This document shows positions 42,172-53,781 of a DNA stretch of 64,000 nt, in pieces; position 1 is the first letter of the stretch; the number at the start of each line of letters is the position of its first letter. The notes below the pieces were generated by a model. That model had not been told where the DNA came from. It searched no databases and saw only the letters and a program-made list of their open reading frames with translations. This stretch comes from Thermolongibacillus altinsuensis. GTDB lineage: Bacteria > Bacillota > Bacilli > Bacillales > Anoxybacillaceae. The DNA lies in contig NZ_SLUL01000011.1 of assembly GCF_004341205.1 (NCBI RefSeq), positions 28,861 through 92,860 of the forward strand, given 5' to 3'. The position numbers and the translations under genes are program-made.

Positions 42172-45036
42172 TTGACAATGGAGCATATTGTTGTGAAAGG
42201 AGCACGTGCCCATAATTTAAAAAATATTGACGTGACGATTCCGCGCAACCAGCTTGTCGTGTTGACAGGGCTTTCTGGTTCGGGAAAATCGTCGCTTGCG
42301 TTTGATACCATTTATGCGGAAGGACAGCGGCGATATGTGGAGTCGCTCTCCGCATATGCAAGACAGTTTTTAGGGCAAATGGATAAACCGGATGTCGATG
42401 CAATCGAAGGGTTATCTCCAGCGATTTCGATCGATCAAAAAACGACGAGCCGCAATCCGCGTTCAACGGTCGGCACGGTTACCGAAATTTATGACTATTT
42501 GCGCTTATTGTTTGCGCGCATCGGGCGTCCTGTTTGTCCAGAGCATGGCATTGAAATTGCGTCGCAAACGATTGAACAAATGGTCGATCGCCTCATGCAA
42601 TATCCGGAACGGACGAAGATGCAAATTTTAGCTCCGATTGTATCAGGTCGGAAAGGGACGCACGCGAAAACATTGGAGGACATTAAAAAGCAAGGGTACG
42701 TTCGGGTGCGCATTGATGGCGAGATGCGCGATCTATCGGAAGAAATTGTGCTAGAGAAGAATAAAAAACATTCGATTGAAGTCGTTGTCGATCGCGTCGT
42801 GATGAAAGAGGGAATCGCCTCCCGTCTTGCCGATTCGCTTGAAACGGCGCTGAAGCTCGCGGATGGAAAAGTGCTTGTCGATGTCATTGGCGAAGAAGAG
42901 TTGCTGTTTAGTGAGCGTCATGCATGCCCGCATTGCGGTTTTTCGATCGGCGAACTAGAACCGCGCCTGTTCTCATTTAACAGCCCATACGGTGCTTGTC
43001 CGGCATGCGACGGTCTCGGTTCAAAGCTTGAAGTCGATGTTGACTTAGTCATTCCGAATTGGGACTTGACGCTTCGCGAGCACGCGCTTGCGCCATGGGA
43101 GCCGCAAAGCTCGCAATATTATCCGCAGCTTTTGGAGGCGGTTTGCCGACATTACGGCATTGATATGGATGTGCCGGTGAAACAACTGCCGAAAGAGCAA
43201 CTGAATATATTGTTGTATGGAAGCAATGGCGAAAAAATTTATTTCCGCTACGTAAACGATTTTGGTCATGTGCGCGAAACATATGTGGAATTTGAAGGAG
43301 TCGTTCGCAACGTCGAACGGCGTTATCGCGAAACGACATCCGATTATGTGCGCGAACAAATGGAAAAATATATGGCGGAGCAGCCGTGTCCGACGTGTAA
43401 AGGAAATCGCTTGAAAAAAGAAAGCTTAGCCGTTCTTGTCGGCGGAAAACATATCGGCGAAGTAACGGCGATGTCAGTCACAGAGGCGCTTGCCTTTTTC
43501 GAGCAGCTTGAGTTGTCGGAAAAAGAACAAAAAATCGCTCATCTCATTTTGCGTGAAATTAAAGAGCGCCTCGGCTTTTTGAAAAATGTCGGCTTGGACT
43601 ATTTAACGCTCAATCGCTCCGCAGGAACGCTTTCCGGTGGAGAAGCACAGCGCATTCGTTTAGCAACGCAAATCGGTTCGCGTTTGACAGGAGTGCTTTA
43701 CGTATTAGACGAACCATCGATTGGATTGCATCAGCGCGATAACGATCGGCTCATCGCCACATTAAAAAGCATGCGCGATCTTGGCAATACGCTATTAGTG
43801 GTTGAACATGATGAAGACACGATGCTCGCAGCGGATTATTTAATCGATATCGGTCCGGGAGCGGGCGTTCATGGCGGACAAGTGGTCGCGGCTGGAACGC
43901 CTAAAGAAGTGATGAACAATCCAAACTCGCTGACCGGACAATATTTATCAGGAAAAAAATTCATTCCTCTCCCTGTGGAGCGTCGTCAGCCAGATGGCCG
44001 CTGGCTTGAAATTGTTGGGGCGCGCGAGAACAACTTAAAAAATGTTTCGGTGAAAATTCCGCTCGGAACGTTTGTCGTGGTGACGGGGGTATCCGGTTCA
44101 GGAAAAAGTACGCTCATCAATGAAATTTTGCATAAAGCATTGGCGCAAAAGCTCCATCATGCGAAGGCAAAGCCTGGGGAACATAAAGAAATTCGCGGCA
44201 TTGAGTATTTGGATAAGGTCATCGATATTGACCAATCGCCGATCGGCCGAACGCCTCGTTCCAACCCGGCAACGTATACGGGCGTTTTTGACGATATTCG
44301 CGATTTATTTGCGGCGACGAATGAGGCGAAAATGCGCGGCTATCAAAAGGGACGCTTTAGCTTTAACGTCAAGGGCGGCCGTTGTGAAGCTTGCCGCGGC
44401 GATGGGATTATTAAAATTGAAATGCATTTCCTGCCGGATGTATATGTTCCTTGCGAAGTTTGCCACGGCAAACGTTACAATCGCGAAACGCTTGAAGTGA
44501 AGTATAAAGATAAAAACATTGCCGAAGTGCTTGAAATGACGGTCGAAGATGCGCTCAAGTTTTTTGAAAACATCCCGAGAATCAAGCGAAAGCTGCAGAC
44601 GCTTTACGATGTTGGCTTAGGCTACATTCAACTTGGCCAACCAGCGACGACGCTTTCAGGCGGAGAAGCGCAGCGGGTGAAACTTGCTTCTGAACTTCAT
44701 CGTCGCTCGAACGGCCGTACGCTCTACATTTTAGACGAGCCGACGACAGGTCTTCATGTCGATGATATTTCGCGCCTGTTAAAAGTGTTGCAGCGGCTTG
44801 TCGACAATGGGGATACAGTGCTTGTGATTGAACATAATTTGGATGTCATTAAAACGGCTGACTACATTATTGACCTCGGACCAGAAGGAGGAGATGGCGG
44901 CGGTCAAATTGTGGCGGTTGGTACGCCAGAAGAAGTGGCGGAAGTGGAGCAGTCGTACACCGGACAATATTTAAAACCGATTTTAGCGCGCGATCGCGAG
45001 AGAATGAAACAACGATACGAAGTGCCGAGCGTGTAA
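42172..45036 (+). CDS. uvrA: Excinuclease ABC subunit A
   Basis: UvrA is the damage sensor of nucleotide excision repair, a dimeric ABC ATPase with two nucleotide sites. The first Walker A is GLSGSGKS at 33-40 and the second GVSGSGKST near residue 640. Signatures are [11 protein letters not shown] and [11 protein letters not shown], and zinc modules show CPHCGF, CPACDG, CPTCKG and CEACRG...CEVCHG. TTG at 42172 is kept because it aligns with the family start (M-x-M); ATG 42178 is the alternative. uvrB lies six bases upstream. The stop lies within the terminator stem. Confidence 0.97.
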   Translation: MTMEHIVVKGARAHNLKNIDVTIPRNQLVVLTGLSGSGKSSLAFDTIYAEGQRRYVESLSAYARQFLGQMDKPDVDAIEGLSPAISIDQKTTSRNPRSTVGTVTEIYDYLRLLFARIGRPVCPEHGIEIASQTIEQMVDRLMQYPERTKMQILAPIVSGRKGTHAKTLEDIKKQGYVRVRIDGEMRDLSEEIVLEKNKKHSIEVVVDRVVMKEGIASRLADSLETALKLADGKVLVDVIGEEELLFSERHACPHCGFSIGELEPRLFSFNSPYGACPACDGLGSKLEVDVDLVIPNWDLTLREHALAPWEPQSSQYYPQLLEAVCRHYGIDMDVPVKQLPKEQLNILLYGSNGEKIYFRYVNDFGHVRETYVEFEGVVRNVERRYRETTSDYVREQMEKYMAEQPCPTCKGNRLKKESLAVLVGGKHIGEVTAMSVTEALAFFEQLELSEKEQKIAHLILREIKERLGFLKNVGLDYLTLNRSAGTLSGGEAQRIRLATQIGSRLTGVLYVLDEPSIGLHQRDNDRLIATLKSMRDLGNTLLVVEHDEDTMLAADYLIDIGPGAGVHGGQVVAAGTPKEVMNNPNSLTGQYLSGKKFIPLPVERRQPDGRWLEIVGARENNLKNVSVKIPLGTFVVVTGVSGSGKSTLINEILHKALAQKLHHAKAKPGEHKEIRGIEYLDKVIDIDQSPIGRTPRSNPATYTGVFDDIRDLFAATNEAKMRGYQKGRFSFNVKGGRCEACRGDGIIKIEMHFLPDVYVPCEVCHGKRYNRETLEVKYKDKNIAEVLEMTVEDALKFFENIPRIKRKLQTLYDVGLGYIQLGQPATTLSGGEAQRVKLASELHRRSNGRTLYILDEPTTGLHVDDISRLLKVLQRLVDNGDTVLVIEHNLDVIKTADYIIDLGPEGGDGGGQIVAVGTPEEVAEVEQSYTGQYLKPILARDRERMKQRYEVPSV

Positions 45037-45050
45037 CGCTCGGCTTTTTT
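45024..45050 (+). terminator. Intrinsic terminator after uvrA
   Basis: GCCGAGCGT pairs with ACGCTCGGC around three bases, followed by six T; it overlaps the last uvrA codons. Confidence 0.92.
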
Positions 45051-45110
45051 CAACGTTGAAACTTTTTCCAATGTTCTCCGTATGTATAGTGTAGAAAGGA
45101 GAGGTGGAAG

Positions 45111-45425
45111 ATGAATTCAAATAAACTATTATCGTCGCTATGCTACTTTAGTGTATTGTTTGCGCCGTTTCTTTTTCCGATTATCGTTTATTTCGTCACA
45201 AACGATGAAGTCGTCAAAGGACATGTAAAAAAGGCGCTTCTTTCTCACTTGATTCCGTTTGGAACCGTTTTAGTTCTTGGTGTTTTGGCGATCGGCTCAG
45301 CATTTTGGAATGCTGATACGGTTCCGGTTTGGTTTTTTGCTGGCATCGCGCTTAGCGGCATTGTGAATATCGTCGTTGTCATTTGGAACATTATAAAAGG
45401 AATTAAAGTGTTACAAGAAGAATAG
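45111..45425 (+). CDS. Small membrane protein (DUF4870-like)
   Basis: A 104-residue protein with three predicted membrane helices (LFAPFLFPIIVYFV, HLIPFGTVLVLGVLAIG, WFFAGIALSGIVNIVVVIW) and VKGHVKKALLSHL between the first two, the pattern of DUF4870 proteins. AAGGAGAGGTGG precedes the ATG. It starts a three-gene run of small membrane proteins, similar to the yvl region of B. subtilis. Function is unknown. Confidence 0.75.
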   Translation: MNSNKLLSSLCYFSVLFAPFLFPIIVYFVTNDEVVKGHVKKALLSHLIPFGTVLVLGVLAIGSAFWNADTVPVWFFAGIALSGIVNIVVVIWNIIKGIKVLQEE

Positions 45426-45441
45426 AATGGAAGTGGAAAAG

Positions 45442-45639
45442 ATGAAAAAATTAGTTCGGCCTTATCATGATCGGAAATTAGCAGGCGTGCTCGGCGGAAT
45501 TGCTTCCTACTTTAATGTTGATTCAACCATCATTCGTCTCATTTTTATTGCGCTCCTTGTTTTTACCGGTATTATGCCGCTGGCGCTTATTTATCTCATT
45601 GCGGTTTTTGTCATGCCAAATGAGGGAATGAAGCCATGA
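45442..45639 (+). CDS. yvlC: PspC-domain membrane protein
   Basis: A 65-residue PspC-domain protein: LVRPYHDRKLAGVLGGIASY followed by one hydrophobic segment (LIFIALLVFTGIMPLALIYL). In envelope-stress systems PspC domains act as membrane sensors. ATG 45442 is favoured, since the length then equals B. subtilis YvlC and GTGGAAAAG precedes it; ATG 45427 has no ribosome site. The yvlB gene (DUF4097), present next to yvlC in B. subtilis, is absent here. Confidence 0.8.
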   Translation: MKKLVRPYHDRKLAGVLGGIASYFNVDSTIIRLIFIALLVFTGIMPLALIYLIAVFVMPNEGMKP

Positions 45640-45980
45640 GATGGTTGGCGCGTATTCTCATCAATGCGGTGCTGTTGCTGGCGCTTGCCGGCTATTTTGA
45701 ATCGATTTATTTGTCCGGTATTGGCGCTGCCATTTTTGCGAGTATCTTGTTATCGATCTTAAATACATTTGTAAAACCGATTTTAGTTTTGTTGACGCTT
45801 CCTGTCACGATCTTAACGCTCGGCTTGTTTTTGTTTGTCATCAACGCGTTGACCCTCCTGATGACCGAGTGGCTCATGGGAAATTCATTTAATATTGACG
45901 GATTTGGTGCAGCCTTGTTGGCTTCCTTAGCCCTTTCACTTTTTCATATGATGATGGAAGCGATTCGTGACAAACGATGA
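45636..45980 (+). CDS. yvlD: Phage-holin-family membrane protein
   Basis: A 114-residue protein of the YvlD/holin-IV family with four hydrophobic segments ([64 protein letters not shown]). The motif [20 protein letters not shown] is typical. It overlaps the PspC gene (ATGA). In B. subtilis yvlABCD respond to cell-envelope stress; no regulator site is visible here. Confidence 0.85.
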   Translation: MRWLARILINAVLLLALAGYFESIYLSGIGAAIFASILLSILNTFVKPILVLLTLPVTILTLGLFLFVINALTLLMTEWLMGNSFNIDGFGAALLASLALSLFHMMMEAIRDKR

Positions 45981-46010
45981 AACGTTCCGCATAGGCGTGA
46001 ACGTTTTTTC
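45981..46010 (+). terminator. Intrinsic terminator after yvlD
   Basis: AACGTTC pairs with GAACGTT around 11 bases, followed by T-rich sequence. Confidence 0.65.
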
Positions 46011-46013
46011 TTT

Positions 46014-46042
46014 TTTCACATGCGGTTGGAAAAGTGCTACAA
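46014..46042 (+). promoter_or_regulatory. Probable promoter of hprK
   Basis: TTTCAC (46014-46019), a 17-base spacer and TACAAT (46037-46042) precede the hprK ribosome site. Confidence 0.4.
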
Positions 46043-46068
46043 TGAAAAAAGTAAAGGAGGGTTTCTGC

Positions 46069-47004
46069 ATGCCGAAAGTGCGCACAAAAGATTTGATTGA
46101 AAAGTTCAATTTAGAGTTAGTCAGCGGAGCGGAAGGCATTCATCGTCCGATTACGACGAGCGACTTGTCGCGCCCAGGCATTGAGATGGCAGGGTATTTT
46201 ACTTATTATCCAGCCGAGCGCGTACAATTGCTCGGAAAGACCGAGCTTTCCTTTTTTGAACGGTTAACGCCTGTTGAAAAGCGATTGCGAATGGAAAAGC
46301 TTTGTACGGATGTTACGCCGGCCATTATCATTTCGCGCGGGTTAGAAGTGCCGCAAGAGTTAATTGAAGCGTCGGAGCGTAAGTCCGTCCCGGTCATGCG
46401 TTCACCGATGAAGACGACGCGCTTAGCGAGCCGTTTGACGAACTACTTAGAAAGTAAATTAGCGCCAACGACGGCTGTTCATGGGGTGCTTGTTGATGTA
46501 TATGGTGTCGGGGTGTTAATTACAGGAAAAAGCGGCGTCGGAAAAAGCGAAACAGCGCTTGAACTTGTGAAACGCGGACATCGTCTCGTTGCGGATGATT
46601 GCGTCGAAATCCGTCAAGAAGACCAAGATTTACTGATCGGCAGCGCTCCAGAGTTAATCGAGCATCTATTAGAAATTCGCGGGTTAGGCATCATTAATGT
46701 CATGACATTGTTTGGAGCAGGAGCGGTTCGCCCGCATAAGCGTATTTCGCTCGTCATCGATCTTGAGTTGTGGGATCCAAACAAGCAGTATGATCGTCTC
46801 GGCTTAGAAGAGGAGAAGGTCAAAATTATTGATACGGAAGTTCCGAAATTGACGATTCCTGTTCGTCCGGGCCGAAACTTAGCCGTTATTATTGAAGTAG
46901 CGGCCATGAATTTCCGTCTCAAACGAATGGGTGTGAATGCAGCGGAAGAATTTTCAGCTCGTTTGGCAGATGCGATTGAAGATGCGGAACACGACTACGA
47001 ATAA
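46069..47004 (+). CDS. hprK: HPr kinase/phosphorylase
   Basis: Phosphorylates Ser46 of HPr and Crh when glycolytic intermediates are high, and removes it when phosphate is high, thus setting carbon catabolite repression. Walker A is GKSGVGKS at 153-160; [10 protein letters not shown] and [19 protein letters not shown] are the family signatures. ATG 46069 follows AAAGGAGGG; a longer reading from 45967 covers the terminator and promoter. At 311 residues it is normal. Its substrate Crh is encoded at 62691. Confidence 0.97.
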   Translation: MPKVRTKDLIEKFNLELVSGAEGIHRPITTSDLSRPGIEMAGYFTYYPAERVQLLGKTELSFFERLTPVEKRLRMEKLCTDVTPAIIISRGLEVPQELIEASERKSVPVMRSPMKTTRLASRLTNYLESKLAPTTAVHGVLVDVYGVGVLITGKSGVGKSETALELVKRGHRLVADDCVEIRQEDQDLLIGSAPELIEHLLEIRGLGIINVMTLFGAGAVRPHKRISLVIDLELWDPNKQYDRLGLEEEKVKIIDTEVPKLTIPVRPGRNLAVIIEVAAMNFRLKRMGVNAAEEFSARLADAIEDAEHDYE

Positions 47005-47016
47005 GGAGGTGATTCG

Positions 47017-47829
47017 ATGACGTTGTTAAACATTCAACCGCTTGATCGCGTTTTTTTACAACTTGGACCGATCACCATTTATTGGTACGGTGTCATCATT
47101 GGCACAGGTGTCCTTCTCGGTCTATGGTTAGCGACGCGAGAATCGGAGCGGCTTGGCCTTTCGAAAGAAACGTTCGTTGATCTCGTTTTATATGCGGTGC
47201 CGATTGCGATTTTGTGTGCTCGCATCTATTATGTCCTTTTTCAATGGGATTACTATTCACAACATATCAGTGAAATTCCAAAAATTTGGCACGGCGGGTT
47301 GGCCATTCACGGCGGTTTAATCGGCGCGATTGTGACAACAGTGGTATTCGCTCGAAAACGCGGTCTTTCGTTTTGGAAGTTAGTCGATATTGCCGCGCCA
47401 AGCATCATCTTAGGGCAGGCGATCGGCCGATGGGGAAACTTTATGAATCAAGAGGCTCATGGCGGTCCGGTTACGCGTTCCTTTTTAGAAAGTTTGTATT
47501 TGCCTGATTGGATCATTAATCAAATGTACATAAATGGACAATATTATCATCCGACGTTTTTGTATGAATCGCTTTGGAACATTGTTGGTTTCATTTTATT
47601 GTTGTTATTACGGAAAGCGAATTTGCGCCGCGGAGAATTGTTTTTAAGCTATGTCATTTGGTATTCAATCGGGCGGTTTTTTATCGAAGGGTTGCGAACA
47701 GATAGCTTGATGTTAACGGAAACGCTCAGAATGGCGCAATTCATTTCTATTGTGCTCATTATTAGTGCCATTGCCATTTGGACGTTTCGAAGAGTGAGAG
47801 GATTGGCAAACGAGCGTTATAAAGATTAA
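47017..47829 (+). CDS. lgt: Prolipoprotein diacylglyceryl transferase
   Basis: Transfers diacylglycerol from phosphatidylglycerol to the lipobox cysteine of prolipoproteins. A 270-residue multi-spanning membrane enzyme with IHGGLIGAI and the Lgt signature [16 protein letters not shown]. The C-terminal segment GLRTDSLML is also conserved. GGAGGTGATT precedes the ATG, 12 bases after hprK. Substrates in this window include CccB. Confidence 0.97.
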   Translation: MTLLNIQPLDRVFLQLGPITIYWYGVIIGTGVLLGLWLATRESERLGLSKETFVDLVLYAVPIAILCARIYYVLFQWDYYSQHISEIPKIWHGGLAIHGGLIGAIVTTVVFARKRGLSFWKLVDIAAPSIILGQAIGRWGNFMNQEAHGGPVTRSFLESLYLPDWIINQMYINGQYYHPTFLYESLWNIVGFILLLLLRKANLRRGELFLSYVIWYSIGRFFIEGLRTDSLMLTETLRMAQFISIVLIISAIAIWTFRRVRGLANERYKD

Positions 47830-47847
47830 ACAAAGGGGAGAACAAAA

Positions 47848-48792
47848 GTGATTGGTACGCTGAAAAGGGGATGGGGCGTCGGTTTAAAAACGACGTGGAC
47901 GCTCGGCAAAGTGATTTTTCCGATTACGGTCATTGTAACGTTGTTGCAATACTCACCGATTTTGCATTGGTTGATTGCCAAAGCGGCGCCGCTTATGAAG
48001 TGGATCGGCTTGCCGGGAGAAGCAGCGATCGTGTTAGTGCTTGGCAATTTCCTTAATTTGTATGCGGGCATCGGTGCGATGTTTACACTTGATTTAACGG
48101 TGAAAGAAGTGTTTATTCTAGCGGTGATGCTTTCGTTTTCCCATAACTTGCTTGTGGAGTCAACAGTCGCCGCGCGAGTCGGTGTAAGCGTCGCGATGAC
48201 GGCGGCTGTTCGCGTTGGGTTGGCGTTGCTTTCTGCTTTTGTCATCCATCTTGTGTGGGATGGAGGGCAAGAATTGGCGCAATACGGATTTGTTCCGCAA
48301 GCAGCGGATGCGCCGGAGACTTGGGGAGAGATGATATTAGCGGGAGTGGAAAAGGCGGCATACGGGGTCCTTCAACTAGCGCTTATCATTATTCCGCTTA
48401 TGATCGCCATTCAATTTTTAAAAGAGTTAAAATGGCTCGACACGTTTTCGCGTTGGATGGCCCCTTTCACCAAGCTGTTAGGCATGCGGGAAAATACATC
48501 GCTGACGATGGCAGCCGGTTTGTTGTTCGGGCTAGCGTATGGAGCGGGCGTCATGATTCAAGCGGTGAAAGAAGATGGAGTGGCAAAAAAAGATTTGACG
48601 CTTGCGTTTATTTTTCTGGTCGCTTGTCACGCTGTCGTTGAAGATACGCTTTTATTCGTCCCGCTCGGCATTCCTGTTTGGCCGCTTTTAGTGATTCGCC
48701 TTGTCACGGCGATCTTGTTAACAACCATCGTCAGCATCATTTGGAATCATTTCGAACATCGTGAAAGAAAGGAAGCGACGTATGAACATTAA
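47848..48792 (+). CDS. yvoD: Nucleoside-recognition (gate) domain membrane protein
   Basis: A 314-residue membrane protein of the nucleoside recognition/Gate family, with the pattern [18 protein letters not shown] and, in the second half, [16 protein letters not shown]. Similar proteins include spore maturation and ferrous-transport gate domains; the substrate is unknown. The start is GTG with AAAGGGGAG before it. It occupies the same place (lgt, this gene, ppaX) as yvoD of B. subtilis and overlaps ppaX by 11 bases. Confidence 0.82.
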   Translation: MIGTLKRGWGVGLKTTWTLGKVIFPITVIVTLLQYSPILHWLIAKAAPLMKWIGLPGEAAIVLVLGNFLNLYAGIGAMFTLDLTVKEVFILAVMLSFSHNLLVESTVAARVGVSVAMTAAVRVGLALLSAFVIHLVWDGGQELAQYGFVPQAADAPETWGEMILAGVEKAAYGVLQLALIIIPLMIAIQFLKELKWLDTFSRWMAPFTKLLGMRENTSLTMAAGLLFGLAYGAGVMIQAVKEDGVAKKDLTLAFIFLVACHAVVEDTLLFVPLGIPVWPLLVIRLVTAILLTTIVSIIWNHFEHRERKEATYEH

Positions 48793-49429
48793 TACCGTGT
48801 TATTTGATTTAGACGGAACATTAATCAATACAAACGATTTAATTATTGAGTCGTTTTTGCATACGCTGAACAAATACTATCCAAACCAATATACGCGTGA
48901 AGATGTGCTCAATTTTATTGGTCCGCCTTTATATGATACGTTTGTCGCAATCGATCCAGAGCGAGTCGATGAAATGATTGAAACGTATCGGGCGTTTAAC
49001 CATGCGCATCATGATGCGTTAGTGAAAGAATATGAAACGGTCTATGAAACGGTTAAAACATTGCGCGAAAAAGGATTTAAACTCGGAATCGTGACAACGA
49101 AAATTCGTCATACCGTTGAGATGGGGTTAAATTTAACAAAGCTTGCTCCGTTTTTTGATTGCGTGATTACGCTGGATGATGTCGAGCACGCGAAGCCGCA
49201 TCCAGAACCGATTCAAAAAGCGCTCGCACAGTTAAAAGCGAATCCGGAAGAAACGCTCATGGTCGGCGATAATCATCACGACATTTTAGCTGGGAAAAAT
49301 GCAGGAACGAAAACAGCAGGAGTTGCATGGACGATTAAAGGCCGGGAGCATTTAGCGAAGTATGAACCGGATTTTATGCTTGAGAAGATGAGCGATTTGC
49401 TAGAAATTTTAGGGGTGACGCGTGATTGA
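48782..49429 (+). CDS. ppaX: Pyrophosphatase PpaX
   Basis: A HAD-superfamily hydrolase that removes pyrophosphate, including that formed by HprK phosphorylase. HAD motifs: [12 protein letters not shown] (nucleophile), VTTK, KPHPEP and [16 protein letters not shown]. 215 residues. The ATG at 48782 follows AAGGAAG; a longer reading from 48761 is unlikely. Its link to hprK in the same operon supports the function. Confidence 0.94.
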   Translation: MNINTVLFDLDGTLINTNDLIIESFLHTLNKYYPNQYTREDVLNFIGPPLYDTFVAIDPERVDEMIETYRAFNHAHHDALVKEYETVYETVKTLREKGFKLGIVTTKIRHTVEMGLNLTKLAPFFDCVITLDDVEHAKPHPEPIQKALAQLKANPEETLMVGDNHHDILAGKNAGTKTAGVAWTIKGREHLAKYEPDFMLEKMSDLLEILGVTRD

Positions 49430-49935
49430 GACGGACGACGAAATATGCGGTGAGCGGCGCGAATTCACTTTGGCAATTATACAAAACCGTTTCGTTTTGG
49501 AAAGTGTTGAAAAATGTAATCGTCATTCAAATTGGACGCTATACCCCATTTTTTTCGATCAAAAATTGGCTGTATCGAACGTTTTTAAAGATGGAAATTG
49601 GCGAAAAAACAGCACTCGCCTTTATGGTCATGCCGGATATTTTGTTCCCTGAAAAAATTAAAATTGGCTCCAATACGATTATCGGTTATAATACAACGAT
49701 TTTAGCGCACGAGTACTTAGTGGAGGAATATCGCCTCGGCGAAGTGATCATTGGAAATGATGTCATGATCGGAGCGAACACCACCATTTTACCGGGCGTC
49801 ATCATTGGTGATGGTGCGGTCGTGTCCGCGGGTACGCTCGTTCACCGCGATGTTCCTGCCGGAGCGTTTGTCGGCGGCAATCCGATGCGCGTCATTTATA
49901 CGAAAGAAGAACGAACGCGTCTTAGCGAAAGCTAG
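49426..49935 (+). CDS. yvoF: Hexapeptide-repeat O-acetyltransferase
   Basis: A 169-residue protein of the left-handed beta-helix acyltransferase family (isoleucine patch: [34 protein letters not shown]). The start is TTG, overlapping the ppaX stop (TTGA), with GGGGTGA seven bases upstream; no ATG fits. The acceptor is unknown. It corresponds to yvoF between ppaX and hisZ in B. subtilis. Confidence 0.85.
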   Translation: MRRTTKYAVSGANSLWQLYKTVSFWKVLKNVIVIQIGRYTPFFSIKNWLYRTFLKMEIGEKTALAFMVMPDILFPEKIKIGSNTIIGYNTTILAHEYLVEEYRLGEVIIGNDVMIGANTTILPGVIIGDGAVVSAGTLVHRDVPAGAFVGGNPMRVIYTKEERTRLSES

Positions 49936-49949
49936 GGCGCGATTTTTTT
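49917..49949 (+). terminator. Intrinsic terminator after yvoF
   Basis: GCGTCTTAGC pairs with GCTAGGGCGC (two G-T pairs) around a GAAA tetraloop, then GA and seven T. Confidence 0.9.
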
Positions 49950-49993
49950 ATGGGAAAAGGAATTTTTGTTTATCTTCACGAACCATTTCCTAG

Positions 49994-50022
49994 TTGACGA
50001 AATAAAAAAGGCGGAGTAAACT
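49994..50022 (+). promoter_or_regulatory. Sigma-A promoter of the his operon
   Basis: TTGACG (49994-49999), a 17-base spacer and TAAACT (50017-50022). It is the only promoter seen for hisZGDBHAFI. Confidence 0.7.
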
Positions 50023-50035
50023 ACAAATAACAAAC

Positions 50036-50078
50036 TTCACTTTGCTAATATGCTAATATATTAGCGAATTAAAGTGAA
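50036..50078 (+). promoter_or_regulatory. Palindromic leader of the his operon
   Basis: TTCACTTT/AAAGTGAA and the inner GCTAAT/ATTAGC form a long interrupted palindrome just downstream of the likely transcription start. GCTAAT also occurs twice in direct repeat (50044 and 50052). It could be an operator for a repressor or a leader hairpin. It is not a T-box. Confidence 0.55.
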
Positions 50079-50100
50079 TGGACGAAAGGAACGGAGGAAG

Positions 50101-51288
50101 ATGGCGCGACTATTTATGTTTGAAAAACCGCTTGGCATGCGAGATACGTTGCCCAATGTCTATAAAGCGAAAAGAGTTCTTCGAGAAACCATGATGAATG
50201 AAATCGAGCGTTGGGGATATGAGTTCATTGAAACACCGACGCTAGAATATTACGAAACGGTCGGTGCAGCGTCAGCGATCTTAGATCAACAACTATTTAA
50301 GCTGTTAGATCGCGAAGGGCATACGCTCGTATTGCGCCCTGATATGACCGCTCCGATTGCGCGGCTGGCGGCGTCAAAATTGTATACGGAAGGATGTCCG
50401 CTTCGTTTAGCGTATGCAGCCAATGTTTTTCGCGCTCAACAACGCGAAGGAGGCCGACCTGCCGAATTCGAGCAAGTGGGGGTCGAATGCATTGGCGATG
50501 GGACGATGAACGCCGATGCGGAAGTGATTAGTTTAATGATTTCAGCGCTGAAAAAAGTCGGATTGTGTCAATTTACGGTTGCGATTGGACATATCGGCTA
50601 TGTCAATGCGCTCTTTTTCGACATTCTTGGCAACGAAAAGCGGGTACAAACATTGCGTCGTTTCTTGTATGAGAAAAACTATGTCGGTTATCGCGAGCAT
50701 GTCAAATCGCTGTCGCTTTCCTCGATTGACCAAGATCGTCTTTTGCAATTGTTAACATTGCGCGGCGGCGAAGAAGCGATTGATCGAGCGGAAGAATTGA
50801 CGCAAACGGAAGCGGGATTCAAGGCGGTTTCTGAATTAAAGCAATTGTGGGCGAATTTGCAAAAGTATGGGGTGACGGAGGAAATCAAAATCGATTTGAG
50901 CCTCATCAGTCATATGAGTTATTACACGGGCGTGCTATTTGAAGTATATGCCGAAAAGGTTGGTTTTCTGTTAGGAAACGGCGGGCGTTATGATGAATTG
51001 CTCGAAAAGTTTCAACGCTCTTCTCCTGCGACAGGGTTTAGCGTGCGCCTCGATCGATTAATGGAGGCAATTGCAGAGAGAAAAAGAGAAGAAAAGCGCA
51101 CGTGCATCATCTTTAGCCAAGAACGTTTTTCAGAAGCGTTTACGCTAGCGAAAGAAAAGAGAGAACAAGGAGAACACGTTGTGCTTCAGCACATTGCGGG
51201 CGTGCGAGATATGGATCGTTACACAGCGATGTTTGATGAAGTGAACTATTTATTAGGCAAAGCGGGAAAGGATGAACCATCATGTTGA
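50101..51288 (+). CDS. hisZ: ATP phosphoribosyltransferase regulatory subunit
   Basis: A HisRS-like protein without tRNA charging function that forms the active enzyme with short HisG. Signatures: [31 protein letters not shown] and [20 protein letters not shown]. The ATG at 50101 comes directly after GGAGGAAG; a second ATG at 50116 is possible. It opens the his operon and overlaps hisG by seven bases. Confidence 0.95.
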   Translation: MARLFMFEKPLGMRDTLPNVYKAKRVLRETMMNEIERWGYEFIETPTLEYYETVGAASAILDQQLFKLLDREGHTLVLRPDMTAPIARLAASKLYTEGCPLRLAYAANVFRAQQREGGRPAEFEQVGVECIGDGTMNADAEVISLMISALKKVGLCQFTVAIGHIGYVNALFFDILGNEKRVQTLRRFLYEKNYVGYREHVKSLSLSSIDQDRLLQLLTLRGGEEAIDRAEELTQTEAGFKAVSELKQLWANLQKYGVTEEIKIDLSLISHMSYYTGVLFEVYAEKVGFLLGNGGRYDELLEKFQRSSPATGFSVRLDRLMEAIAERKREEKRTCIIFSQERFSEAFTLAKEKREQGEHVVLQHIAGVRDMDRYTAMFDEVNYLLGKAGKDEPSC

Positions 51289-51923
51289 CGGTCGCCATGC
51301 CAAAAGGACGTATTTTCTCGGAAGCGATTGCGCTGTTAAAAAAGGCTGGATATGACCTTCCAGCTGATTTAGAAGATTCACGAAAACTGATGATTGATGT
51401 TCCGGATGAGCAACTGCGCTTTATTTTAGCCAAACCGATGGATGTTGCGACGTATGTTGAGCATGGTGTGGCGGATGTCGGAATTGCGGGCAAAGATGTC
51501 ATGTTGGAAGAGGAGCGCGACGTGTATGAAATTTTAGATTTAAACATTAGCAAATGCTATTTAGCGGTTGCTGGCTTGCCGAATAGTCAAGTTCATGATG
51601 TTGCGCCGCGCGTGGCCACGAAATATCCAAACATTGCGTCGACTTATTTCCGTGAACAAGGCGAACAAGTGGAAATTATTAAGCTAAACGGCTCGGTTGA
51701 GCTTGCGCCGCTCATCGGCTTGGCGGAACGCATTGTCGATATCGTTTCAACAGGAAGAACGTTAAAGGAAAACGGGTTGGTTGAACTGGAGCGGATCGTT
51801 GAGGTAACGTCGCGCTTTATCGTCAATCCAGTAAGCTACCGCTTAAAAAACAAAGCGATTGATGAAATGGTCGAACGATTATCGCACGTCATTGAAAGGA
51901 AGGGAACAAGCGATGAAAATTGA
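51282..51923 (+). CDS. hisG: ATP phosphoribosyltransferase, short form
   Basis: First enzyme of histidine synthesis. At 213 residues it is the short form that lacks the C-terminal regulatory domain and depends on HisZ. Signatures: [36 protein letters not shown] and [15 protein letters not shown]. It overlaps hisZ upstream and hisD by 11 bases downstream. Confidence 0.97.
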   Translation: MLTVAMPKGRIFSEAIALLKKAGYDLPADLEDSRKLMIDVPDEQLRFILAKPMDVATYVEHGVADVGIAGKDVMLEEERDVYEILDLNISKCYLAVAGLPNSQVHDVAPRVATKYPNIASTYFREQGEQVEIIKLNGSVELAPLIGLAERIVDIVSTGRTLKENGLVELERIVEVTSRFIVNPVSYRLKNKAIDEMVERLSHVIERKGTSDEN

Positions 51924-53181
51924 GCGCGTGCAAGGAACGTTGTCGTTGCGAAGAACGATTGAAAGCGGAACAGAAGAGCAGCGGAAAGCGGTGAAAGAGA
52001 TTATTGAACAAGTACGAAAAAACGGGGATGCTGCGCTTAGGAAGTATACGGAACAATTCGATGGCGTTCGCCTCGATTCGCTTTGCGTGTCGCAAGAAGA
52101 AATTGAAGAGGCTTATTGGATCGTTGATGAAAAAATGATTGAAATCATTCGCAAAGCCGCTCGAAATATTCGCGAATATCATGAACGTCAAGCACAAACG
52201 TCTTGGTTTATGACGCGCGACGATGGAACGATGCTCGGCCAGAAGGTGACTCCATTAGATGCGGTCGGCTTGTACGTACCAGGCGGGACGGCGGCTTATC
52301 CTTCTTCTGTTTTAATGAATGTCATTCCAGCGCAAGTGGCGGGGGTGAAGCGAATCGTCATCGTTTCGCCGCCAAATGAGCGCGGAACGCTGCCTGCCTC
52401 TGTCATTGTTGCCGCTTGTGAACTTGGGGTAGAGGAAATGTATAAGGTCGGCGGAGCGCAAGCCATCGCGGCGCTTGCTTACGGAACGGAAACGATTCAG
52501 CCTGTCGATAAAATTTTTGGCCCAGGAAACATTTATGTCGCTCTGGCGAAGCGGGAAGTATTTGGCCAAGTGGCAATCGATATGATTGCCGGTCCGAGCG
52601 AAATTGTCGTGTTGGCGGATGAAACGGCACGCCCAAACGAAATTGCCGCTGATTTGCTATCGCAAGCCGAACATGATGAACGAGCGTCGAGCGTGTTGGT
52701 GACTCCGTCGCTGAAATTGGCGCATGCGGTCGAAAAAGAGTTAAAACAGCAGCTGGCGACGTTGCCGCGCCGAGCCATTGCAGAGAAAGCGCTTGAGCAA
52801 TATGGAGCGATTTATGTCACGGATACGCTCGATGAAGCGATTGAAGTCGTGAATGAATTGGCGCCTGAACATTTAGAAGTGATGACGGCCAATCCGCTGC
52901 AGCTGTTAGGAAAAATTCGTCATGCCGGTGCGATCTTTTTAGGAAGATACAGCTCGGAACCCGTGGGCGACTATTTTGCGGGAGCCAATCACGTTTTGCC
53001 GACAAACGGAACGGCTCGTTTTTCATCGGGGTTGACCGTCGATGAATTTGTGAAAAAATCGAGCGTCATTTTTTACAGTAAAGAGGCGCTGCAAAAAAAT
53101 GGCGAATCTATTGCGGCCTTTGCTCGGTTAGAAGGGCTGGAGGCGCATGCGCGCGCCATTGAAGAACGGTTGAAAAAGTAA
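51913..53181 (+). CDS. hisD: Histidinol dehydrogenase
   Basis: Catalyses the last two oxidations from histidinol to histidine with NAD and zinc. Signatures: [56 protein letters not shown] and the C-terminal zinc region AGANHVLPT. The start at ATG 51913 follows AAGGAAGGG; the longer reading from 51859 lies inside hisG. 422 residues. Confidence 0.97.
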   Translation: MKIERVQGTLSLRRTIESGTEEQRKAVKEIIEQVRKNGDAALRKYTEQFDGVRLDSLCVSQEEIEEAYWIVDEKMIEIIRKAARNIREYHERQAQTSWFMTRDDGTMLGQKVTPLDAVGLYVPGGTAAYPSSVLMNVIPAQVAGVKRIVIVSPPNERGTLPASVIVAACELGVEEMYKVGGAQAIAALAYGTETIQPVDKIFGPGNIYVALAKREVFGQVAIDMIAGPSEIVVLADETARPNEIAADLLSQAEHDERASSVLVTPSLKLAHAVEKELKQQLATLPRRAIAEKALEQYGAIYVTDTLDEAIEVVNELAPEHLEVMTANPLQLLGKIRHAGAIFLGRYSSEPVGDYFAGANHVLPTNGTARFSSGLTVDEFVKKSSVIFYSKEALQKNGESIAAFARLEGLEAHARAIEERLKK

Positions 53182-53196
53182 AAGAGGGGATGGACG

Positions 53197-53781
53197 ATGC
53201 GAAGCGGAACCGTGAAGCGAACAACGAATGAGACAGATATTCAGTTAACATTTGCAATCGATGGGGAAGGAAAAACGAATTTAGAAACAGGCGTCCCGTT
53301 TTTAACGCATATGCTTGATTTATTCGCCAAGCATGGCCAATTTGATTTGTTCATTGACGCCAAAGGGGATATCGAGATTGATGATCATCATACGACGGAA
53401 GATATCGGCATTTGTTTAGGGCAGGCGCTACGGGAAGCGCTTGGCGATAAAAAAGGAATTAAACGTTATGGAAATGCGTTTGTACCGATGGATGATGCGC
53501 TGGCGCAAGTCGTCATTGATTTAAGCAACCGCCCGCATTTTGAGTTTCGCGGCGAGTTTCCGAGCGAGAAAGTTGGGACGTTTGATGTGGAACTGGTGCA
53601 TGAATTTTTATGGAAATTGGCATTAGAGGCGCGGATGAACTTGCATGTGATCGTTCATTACGGACGAAATACGCACCATATGATTGAAGCGGTGTTTAAA
53701 GCATTAGGACGGGCATTGGACGAAGCGACGATGATTGATCCGCGCATAAAAGGCGTACCGTCAACGAAAGGGATGTTATAA
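53197..53781 (+). CDS. hisB: Imidazoleglycerol-phosphate dehydratase
   Basis: Manganese-dependent dehydratase of the pathway; a monofunctional form of 194 residues without the phosphatase domain. Signatures: THMLDLFAKHG, DDHHTTEDIGICLGQ and the second histidine motif HYGRNTHHMIEA. AGAGGGGATGG precedes the ATG. It ends immediately at the hisH start. Confidence 0.97.
   Translation: MRSGTVKRTTNETDIQLTFAIDGEGKTNLETGVPFLTHMLDLFAKHGQFDLFIDAKGDIEIDDHHTTEDIGICLGQALREALGDKKGIKRYGNAFVPMDDALAQVVIDLSNRPHFEFRGEFPSEKVGTFDVELVHEFLWKLALEARMNLHVIVHYGRNTHHMIEAVFKALGRALDEATMIDPRIKGVPSTKGML

Noticed and set aside
49950..50100. A T-box riboswitch for the his operon
   Set aside because: No T-box sequence or specifier-loop architecture fits in the short leader; only a palindrome is seen.
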